Of a DNA stretch of 64,000 bases, positions 54,701 to 62,200 are shown piece after piece. Positions within the stretch are counted from its first letter, which is position 1; every line of letters begins with the position of its first letter. A program made the position numbers and the translations under genes. Location of the stretch: assembly GCA_943370295.1 (NCBI GenBank), contig CALRQL020000002.1, positions 412,289-476,288 of the forward strand, written 5' to 3'. The DNA comes from SB11 sp943370295 (GTDB taxonomy: Bacteria; Bacteroidota; Bacteroidia; UBA8524). The notes under the pieces are model-generated. The model saw nothing but the letters and a program-made list of their open reading frames with translations, was not told where the DNA came from and searched no databases.

Positions 54701-55499
54701 TGCATTAAACATATATTCTAGTGCCTTGTTTGGCTATGGTAACTCAATTGTTAAAGCAGTGGGATCAAATACCAGGCATAGACAATTAGCTTATGATGGT
54801 TTTGAAGATTATTCAACTCTTTCGCCTGATGAAGATCACTTTAGTTATTATCAGTTTAAAGAAAATTTGACAACCGTAACTGCCCATACAGGCGCACACT
54901 CTATACGGGTATCACCAAACCAGCCGGTGTATGTAACCAAAGGCATCTTATATCATGAGGAAATAACGGGTTGCCAACCGGATACTTCAGACAACCATTA
55001 CATAATAAAACCAAGTGAAATTTTGGAGGAGTTTTCTCCCGATACCGGCTACTACCATATTTCATGTTGGGTGAAAGATAGCACAGAGTATAGTGGGTTA
55101 CCACAATTAGAGGATAGCATTTTTGTTTCTACAAGCGTTAGCTCGGGTGCAGGTACTTTTTACTCTTTCTCTCCTTCAGGTCCTGTAATTGATGGGTGGC
55201 AAAGGTATGAGGGGAAATTCTATGTGCCTCAAAATGCTGTATGTATTAATGTTATGTTGCAAGCAGGTACAAAAACTGCCTACTTTGATGATTTACGTAT
55301 CCATCCATGGAATGCTAATATGAAAAGCTTTGTCTATCATCCTAGAACGTTAAGGTTGGTAGCAACCCTTGATGAAAATAACTATGCAACCTTTTATGAG
55401 TATGATGACGAGGGTAGGCTGGTTCGTATTAAGCGTGAAACTGAGAGGGGTATAGTGACTTTACAAGAGTCTCGTACAGGATTAAAAATTAATGAGTGA
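48756..55499 (+). CDS. Giant SpvB/Rhs-like secreted protein, N-terminal half (Rhs operon gene 4)
   Basis: A 2247-residue protein with a Sec signal (about residues 1-30). Residues 35-110 carry the SpvB/TcB-like opening: VDVFSGDFVYNIPLLDVEGFPINISYHSGVG, then ASWVGLGWNINPGVVNR. A long beta-rich middle follows, with Rhs-like fragments such as YVYGVPAYNYTQQDV and SYLLPSG-type LPSGGTINVNYEADDYAYIQDK. Cysteine-rich insertions follow (FSCPDSCVTG, WCAADMYDCYKC, about residues 1670-1740). Near the end is a jelly-roll-like module (DGFEDYSTL, HTGAHSIRV, WQRYEGKFYVP). The C-terminus is one YD repeat, ATFYEYDDEGRLVRIKRETERGI. This is the classic plan of large Bacteroidota Rhs proteins. No toxin domain or T9SS domain is visible. 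Confidence 0.85.
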   Translation: MKQRKIKIIAAFFITLIGWDISFPIAAIALTGGPSQPEVQSFEPVGTTEMVDVFSGDFVYNIPLLDVEGFPINISYHSGVGMDDEASWVGLGWNINPGVVNRNMRGVPDDFNGNPVTSTTNIKNNETWGVTLQPTFEIFGKRNKFFNSKEGDTSNKMGNYPPGADSTGIKLEVPTLNVSLGVTYNNYRGLGYEFSLNPKLSLYKRESNSQLGGLGMNLSASSYYGADIDANLSYSHRIKRENKDKGGLSFGAGTGINSRQGMKDVSFNYGFIEKQKANRQSKLWGRSSSISLNPISYTPEIQNEMKNISLNLSVTLGPEVVGWWGKLGITGNYSNQALKHNSRTLYSYGYMFSHDGVNNPSNNTMFDLNRENDGGFTKDRPLLPMPVFTYDMFNVSGEGTGGMFRPYRSDAGVMFDAFTRSNTVGLGLAGEFGMGNAVHGGIDLSANYGYQKSGAWKADKDKNFDIINNLSFQKPTPNSSFEPYYFRSTGERTVANNDIYATMGYDEPVRAEIDGKRLKSNLISKSGNHNVHGAVKYNDRQRRNMLVASLSNYEAAQLALDKDIKLYERNSFSLMTNRQMVYDSTIERYTNDDYDHQLSELTVTNPDGRRYVYGVPAYNYTQQDVVFRVINPKSPAITQDRSIGLVNYSSDDNSLSNSKGEDNFYNKTEIPGYAHSFLLSSVLSTDYVDVTGNGVSDDDIGTAIKFNYTRAYKNYKWRTPYGRSQNQGNYDEGLKSDKYDDKASYIYGEKEIWYVHSIESKNYVACFYTSPRSDANQVAGENGGLDSTASFYKLDSIRLFTKEELIVNGANATPLKTVHFEYDYSLCPNAENNKLFVSSNAGVQPNTGKLTLKKIYFTYGKSRKGRTNSYQFTYDSHNPKYNLRGYDRWGNFKPNASKSECDDLSNSNTRLSNADDPYVLQNKDSADLYASAWSLTQIKLPSGGTINVNYEADDYAYIQDKQAGQMFKVSGINNSTTFSASGNSLFIGEQNYLYLFFDLAEPFSDTAEYTKKINDYFAGIDKMYFKFLVDLTGKGDYDFVSGYADKSEVGFSSKNPSSGIYDVGYVKLKGVSLKDRRGPLINPITKASWNFMRMNAPKKLAKIFSNFEMAPGDTKGAFKSLAGSFVEMANMYRGFGRTMRAKGAGQKFVLNKSIIRLNNPSKQKFGGGVRVKQLALSDAWDEMVSGQEASSYGQKYLYTKEEKQADGTYRTISSGVATWEPGIGGDENSHKQPVSYASSNTLAPDDQYMIEKPIGESFFPAPSVGYSMVTTVNIKPTENIKRTATGKVVNEFFTAYDFPVIVKHTDVGKRPKNPKLENMLWSILKVYVKDRMYVTQGYSIELNDMHGKPKAQWVYEEDNKVPISGVKYEYQYTKNEFGTNKLVSNVDVVNPDGSISNAEIGREIDYMTDTRNFYSFHAGGTLEVNFDGGLAGIFPVLASSLFGSITMQELEFASAVNTKVITRYGILKSTEVFENGASVKTHNVLFDSETGDVLLAKTTNEFNDTIYTFNYPAHFAYEGMGQAYKNIGYWFKDIKFYNGELKNLSNYTSYFVPGDELYVEMERYNSTTSRLEATTILDEKAWAVTSPHDPNDLIFLTRSGNAYETRHKQDGKYYKYNIKVIRSGRRNMQSASIGTVVSLVNPVSNGYLAFDSVINAGAVEFSDYWATKYVDLGFSCPDSCVTGLIDSLFSPNISPNLRTLPIGGEIELLNNPYRENFWCAADMYDCYKCWPFYRSKHKVKKTASGGPGFSSITLPGGVFGIEDIRYASITSIGNRGPVMPYDDLITERMAPMPPSRSENITSSDFNFSDCDSVIKYTMADSLGDTCYFEICLQCVDEAFNTATKIHKGSSYPLAVSTTWPGTIATPACEGKKTRALMRMHCTSDTEYGCGKSLDLNPINPYVLGIKGNWRAKRNWLFYEKRNQASTTNIRKDGTYKNYVDFWKRPVLTNTYWDTGTSINKNWTWNTTVTKFNRTGNEIENVDALNIYSSALFGYGNSIVKAVGSNTRHRQLAYDGFEDYSTLSPDEDHFSYYQFKENLTTVTAHTGAHSIRVSPNQPVYVTKGILYHEEITGCQPDTSDNHYIIKPSEILEEFSPDTGYYHISCWVKDSTEYSGLPQLEDSIFVSTSVSSGAGTFYSFSPSGPVIDGWQRYEGKFYVPQNAVCINVMLQAGTKTAYFDDLRIHPWNANMKSFVYHPRTLRLVATLDENNYATFYEYDDEGRLVRIKRETERGIVTLQESRTGLKINE

Positions 55500-55552
55500 T
55501 AGGAATTTGAATCGGGTATTGGTAATAGTTATTATAAATGATGATTAATTAA

Positions 55553-56272
55553 ATGAAAAAAAGTATAACCGTTATTCTGTTTTTAAATGCTTTATTTTTT
55601 AGCACGTTGTTAAAAAGTCAAGACGCAAAAAGTGCTTTTAAAAAAGTAAACGAAACACTTACCAAGTATAATAAGATTAGCTATAACATTACTTATAACT
55701 ACTACCAAGACTCAAAGGCCAAAAAACCATACGAAACTCTTAGTGGGGTTTATAAAAAGGATGGTAACAGAATGTATCAAAGAATAGACACCCGCGAATT
55801 TATGGTAACAGATAAGTACAGGCTTATTCTTGATAATGATACAAAACATTTTGTTATTGAAAATAAGCCGAAACTTATTAAACAAGAGCAGTTCATGGTT
55901 GAAATGGATTCTGTATTGGCTTTGTGTAAAACCATTACCAGCAAAAAAAGTGGAGCACTTGATGTTTATACGCTCACTTTTGACACCGATGAATTGAATT
56001 ACACTTATAATCAGTTAGATATAACAATAGATCCAGCGAGAAATTTTATTACAAAGGTTGTGTTTCACCTCATGGAAACAGATGATAATGGTGAAATAAC
56101 CAATCAGCCACGTTTGGAAATTGTGGTTTCGGGCTATAATATTTCTCCTGTTTTTCCTGAAAACTTTTTTTCAGAAACCAATTATGTGAAAATTGATACA
56201 GAAGGAAATGTTAGCCTAATTAAAAAATATAGTACATACACCCTTTTAAATAACAAGGTATCCATCCAATAA
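55553..56272 (+). CDS. LolA-like periplasmic protein (Rhs operon gene 5)
   Basis: A 239-residue protein with a signal peptide (MKKSITVILFLNALFFSTLLKSQ). The rest has the LolA/LolB-like plan: an N-terminal helix (AKSAFKKVNETLTKYNKISYNITY) and a large antiparallel sheet made of long strands (YRLILDNDTKHFVIE, YTLTFDTDELNYTYNQLDITIDPARNFITKVVF). The fold assignment is by pattern only. LolA proteins carry lipoproteins or hydrophobic groups across the periplasm. Sitting between the two Rhs giants, it could act as their chaperone, which is inference. It is 53 bases after the first Rhs gene and 10 before the second. Confidence 0.65.
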   Translation: MKKSITVILFLNALFFSTLLKSQDAKSAFKKVNETLTKYNKISYNITYNYYQDSKAKKPYETLSGVYKKDGNRMYQRIDTREFMVTDKYRLILDNDTKHFVIENKPKLIKQEQFMVEMDSVLALCKTITSKKSGALDVYTLTFDTDELNYTYNQLDITIDPARNFITKVVFHLMETDDNGEITNQPRLEIVVSGYNISPVFPENFFSETNYVKIDTEGNVSLIKKYSTYTLLNNKVSIQ

Positions 56273-56282
56273 AGCATTGTTT

Positions 56283-59200
56283 ATGAAATCTATAAAAACT
56301 GTTATTCTAATTGCGTTTCTATTAGGGTTTTCAGCGGTCAAAGGAGGAGTTGACCCGATTTTGAGTGGTAAACGCCAAGGTAGCAATATTGGAGTGGATA
56401 GTACTATTACTGTTACTGATGATAAGTTCACTTGCATCAGTTCGGGAACGTGTTCACCCGTTTTTAAAACTCCTGTGCTAAAAAACGCTATTGTGTTAGG
56501 AGTTGATCACGATAATAAAAACTGTTATCAAAGCTATACGTTCAGTGTAACGTTGGAATTGACAAAAACACCCCTTTCTAATCCCGGTACGACACAGAAA
56601 GATACTATTATTCTTAACCTATCATGGGATGCCGGCGCTGGAAAAGTTGCCCAGGATAAAGATGTTTTTTACACGGATGGGTATATAAAAATTGTATCGA
56701 AAGTTCTAAACTATACTTCATCATTAGCAGGTAATGCAGTTCCTGCAAATTTATTTATTGAAAATATTATTAAAAAAGAACGGTATTATGCGCTAAACTA
56801 TGCAGGTACAACATCTATCAGTTCAATAACAACGGGTCAAAATGATGAATTGACTGTAAACTGGACGAGTGTTAATGGTGCTGAAGAGTATGATTTAGAG
56901 TGGCTGTACCTTGATGATTTCGGTGATTTTAACGGGTCATCAGTTAGTTATAAATCAGCAGCCTCAATACCCGTAAGTTTTTTAAATGATGCTACCAGAG
57001 TTACGGTTAAGGGTACATCCTATACATTAAAGAATATTTACCAGCACGGTTACCTTTTGTTTAGGGTTAGATATGTGGGCAAGGATACAGTAACTTATAA
57101 ACAACGATTGGAAAGTCGTTGGTCTTCACATTCTTTTGGTAGTACTGTGTCGTCTTTTGGAACAAGTAATGTGGATCGTTATGCAGTAACGACAAGTCAT
57201 GAAGATACTCTTAACTGGCAATGGACAAGTTCATTTGCAGAAGAAGGGAAAAGTAAAACAGTGATAAGCTACTTTGATGGAAGCCTTCGCAGTCGTCAGA
57301 TGGTAACTTATACAAATACTGATCAGTTAACAATTGTTGCCGAAAGTTTTTATGACCATGTTGGACGTAAAGTAGTTGATGCTTTACCTGTACCTACAGG
57401 CGATTCAATTATTAAATTCTATCGTAATTTTAATTTAAGCGCCTATACCCAAAAAACGTATAGTTGGCGTGATTTTGATACTACGGCAACAGGTGATAGT
57501 TGTAGCAATCATCTCACGGGTATGGATACAACTTCAGGGGCATCTAGATATTATTCACACAATAACCCTAGTAAAGATCTTTATCAAGCCTACGTACCTG
57601 ATGCTAAGCAGTACCCATTTGTACAGGTAGAGTTTATGCCTGATAATACGGGCAGAGTGAGGAAGCAAAGCGGGGTTGGTTATGATCACCGTATGGGCAG
57701 TGGTCATGAAACTCAGTACTTTTATGGTAAACCTACTCAGCAGGAGTTGGATATGTTGTTTGGGGTAGAGGTTGGTGATTTTAATCGCTATAAGAAGAAC
57801 ATGGTTGTCGATCCTAATGGCTCCATTAGTGTTTCTTACCTCAATCCATCAGGTAAAGTTATTGCTACAGCATTAGCTGGTGAAAACCCATCTAATTTGA
57901 GTGTTTTGCCTGCTGATACAGCTCGTAAACGCATTGTTGAAAAGCTTGATGAGTCGATTCCTGTAGTAGATAGCATGGATATGTCTATTAGTGTGACACA
58001 TGATTTAATGTTGTCTACAAATGCACAAATAGATTTTGATTACAGGATACTGAAAAATCAGTTGGAGTTAGGGTGTGCAGGTGCTACCATCTGTTATGAT
58101 TGTATTTATGACTTAAAATTCAGCATAACCGACCTGTGCGGAAGACTTTTGCACGATACGACTTTTATTGGTATCAAACTTTTGGATACGGTTTGCAGTA
58201 ACGATTCTTTCATGCATTCTTTTTCACTAGCATTGGATAAGGGTAGTTACAGAGTTTCTAAGCAGCTTTCGGTTAATAAAGCATCGTTTGATTATTATGA
58301 AGAAATTTATTTAAGGAATAATCAGTGTGCACGAACTGTGGAAGAGCTTTATGATAGTTTGGAGAATGAAATTGACTATTCAGGGTGTGCCAATTCGTGT
58401 GATGAGTGCCTAACTAATTTAGGAACGCTTGCGGATTATAAAACAAGTCGGTTTGCTGATCTGGATACCAATGGAATGAATATTGATTCCCTTGTTACTC
58501 AGTTTGAAAGCGAGTATGAAGACTATGTGGCTGATTGCAAAGAGCTTTGTGATACGATTTCAACATGTGAAATTGAGTATTATCGCCTTTTACAAGATGT
58601 TTCGCCAGGAGGACAATATGCATTGTACAGTAGTGTGAACGATGTTTTTACTGTAACAGATGTCTTGTCGTTTTTGGATTCAACAAGTAATAATGACCTT
58701 CCAAATTATGAAGGCATGCAGCGAGATTGGCGAAATGATAGCTTGGTGTATTTTGATAGTAACGGAGATACTGCTTTAGTATGGCACAATAATACATGGA
58801 TGAAGCCAAACGATTTACCGGATAGTATTTTTATACAAAACTGGGATCCGGCTTGGGCTCATACATTGGTTAAAATGCACCCTGAGTATTGTTATTACAA
58901 GTGGTGCATACTAAATGAAGCAAGTAATAAATTTGATAATCGTTTATATGATGCAAGCACATATTTCAGGGCAGAAGCAGATAGTCTTTTTGATCCAACT
59001 GATGCAGCGTCTTCAACCTATCCTACAGCGATAGATGATCCTTTCTTTAAAACAGGAGGGCTTGGGAACACATGGAAGACAGCTATGCAAAATACAATTC
59101 AGCACTATTTTACCGATAGCAGTACTGATTATTCGATGTGGCAAGCCGCAGCCATTATGGCTTCATGTAAGGACGAGAATACCGTTGCAGGCATATCGGC

Positions 59201-62200
59201 TTGTTTAACAGCACATCCCTTTGGCAGTGGTGATGCAGATATTAAAAATGCACAGTGGGAAGTATTTCGTAGTTTGTATCTTTCAGCAAAACAGAAATAT
59301 AAAGATACTGTAAGAAGTTCTTATGCCTATACAAACAACTGTGCAAACTGTAATATCGGACATAATAATAAACCACTTTATAGTAAATCGTGCAACAGTA
59401 TTTATACTAACGATAGTTTTAAAATAAAACAAAAGCAATATCCATCATTTACTGAGGTTTTAACAGTGCCTTTAGACTCGGGTACAAAACGTGATATTAT
59501 TCAAAAAAATAGAAATCACTCGCAAGCTAGTATTAAAAGTGAATGCCAGAGTCAATGTGAGAGCTATGCAAACAACTGGATGATTGCATTGAAAGAATGC
59601 TCTGGTTTTGTTAGTGATTCGGCAGCTTTAAGAGATTCATTGATTAATATTTGTAAACTTGGTTGTGATCAGTTCAATCCGTTGGGGTCAAGAAGTGTAG
59701 CACCTGAAAACGAGCATTTGGTTATCAACAAGAGCTTTAAAGAGGTATTGGCTGATTTTTTCACTATCAACAAATTGTGTAATGAAGATTTAATCCCTTT
59801 CCCTTATGAGTATGGTCACAATTATTCGGGTAGCAATTTTGTGCCATACGATAATTGTTTTGATCAATTAGTTGATGAGGCATTATCAGTTACTTGTTCA
59901 GTCTCTTCAGAGATTCAGGAATTTTATTATTTTTTAGCCGATTTAGCATCATCATCGCAATTTAAATCTCCAACGCCTATTAATATTAGTAGCAAAGCGG
60001 GTTTCGAATCTTATCTAATGACTTATACCTCGGGCAATATTGATTCATTAAATCAATATTACACCTACATTAGTGGTAATACACTTAAAGCAGTTGTTCG
60101 TAGTAGGAATAACGGGGTATGGGATTCTTGTATTATTACTTTCAATACTCCTGCAGGGCATACTTCTTCGTTTTGGGATAGCATTGCAGAGGTTACTGTG
60201 CTTCTTAACAATCCTTGTGGCAGTGTTAACGGCCTTAGTTTTACAATGAATTTGTATACTAATCTTTATGAAGAGTACACTGTAGAAGGCTACTCAACTT
60301 GCTACCCCCTATGTTCTGAAGAAGGCACTGTTGTTAGCAGAGTAAAACAATATTTTGCTCAATACTACTACAAAACGTTTACCGATGAAGAAATAAATAG
60401 CTTTATTAAAGTGCATTGCGGAGATACGCAGGTTGTTGCTTTAATACCCCGGGATTTCTCATGTAAGCCGGCTTGTATTACTTGTGACATTATGAACGAG
60501 GCTGATGCTTATTTTTGGCTAGCGTATTCTGGTGTTTATGTAAATTCTGATACAGTGTATAAAGACACAAACTTTATCCAGACGTACACCAATTTCATGA
60601 ACAAATCACGTGGTTTAAACCACGGATATTTTGAGTATGAGGACTTAAAAAATAATTGTGATTCATTTTTTAATGATACTACACAGATTTATTATAAATA
60701 CGTCACCTACAGAAACGTTAAGAACGGTTGCGATAGCCTTCCATCAGGAAAGCTTGACACATTGCTGACTAAACTTAGTCTATGCGATGACCCATTTGTT
60801 TACACGCCTGATACGGTAAGTTGTGATAGTGCCTTGCGTAAAATAGCGTGGGAACAGGCTCAAGACTTATATCAGGCACAACTGGATACTTTGAAAGGAA
60901 ATTTTAGAAAGCAGTACTTTAGGAAGTGTATGAATATAGCTGGCTTAGAGAAGTTTACGATGGCCTATGATGTGAAGCAGTATCATTATACGTTGTATTA
61001 TTACGATCAAGCCGATAATTTAATTAAAACTGTTCCTCCGGCAGGGGTGAGGCTAATTACCCATGCCGATACATTAGCATTGGTAAAAAGTAACAGGGCC
61101 AATAAAGTAGCAGCAAATTATTACAACACGCCTCACCATAATCTGGTTACTAATTACAAGTACAATACACTTAATGCCGTTACTGAACAAAATACACCCG
61201 ATGGCGGAACTACTAAATTCTATTACGACCGTTTAGGACGGATTGCCGTATCGCAAAATGCAAAACAAGCCAGCGCTTCTAATAATGACTTTAGTTACAC
61301 CAAATACGATGCGTTAGGGCGTATAGTTGAGGTTGGGGAAACTAAACACACAACGGCTATAACAGATAGCACCAGTCGCAACCCGGCCTTGTTAACAGCT
61401 TGGTTGAGCAGTTCTGCGCTGTTTAGGCAGGTTACCAAAACGTATTATGATAATAAAGCAGGAGGTACAGTTGATGCACAGTTTGCTGCTGGACAAGAAA
61501 ATCTGCGTAATCGTGTGGCTTATATAACGTATGACGAGGATGCTACCGGAAAGTATGATTATGGTAGTTACTATACCTACGATATTCACGGAAACGTAAA
61601 AGAATTAGTGCACGACTACACTGAATTGCAAGCCTTGGCATATGGGTATTTTAAACTAAAGTATGAGTACGACCTGATAAGTGGGAACGTAAATAAAGTA
61701 AGTTATCAAGAAGGGAAGCAGGATCAGTTTTTTCATGAATATGTTTATGATGCCGATAACCGCATCCGACAAGTATTTACGAGCCGCGATAATATTTTAA
61801 CGGATAACGATGCTAAGTACTATTATTATCAGCACGGACCCTTGGCAAGAACAGAGATAGGGGAGCTAAAAGTGCAAGGTATGGACTATGCCTATACCAT
61901 ACACGGTTGGCTGAAGGGAGTGAACAGCGGGTCGCTGGATAGCAGCAGGGATATTGGGCGAGACGGGTGGTGGAGTGCAACCAACAATAGAAGGTATATA
62001 CCGAATGACGAATTTGGATTTACGCTTGGCTATTATGCAGGTGATTACTACGATATCGGTCAAAAAACTACTTCTCAGCATTTTGAGATAAACGTGAGCG
62101 GAGGATTTAATACCGCAAGTCCGAGCTTATACAATGGTAACATACGCCACATGGTAACGGCTATCGGGAAGTTTATGACCCCCAGCCCCCTAAAGGGGGT

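Noticed and set aside
48756..55499. T9SS sorting domain at the end of the first Rhs giant
   Set aside because: The C-terminus is a YD repeat ending TGLKINE; no YPNP motif or sorting-domain strands are present.
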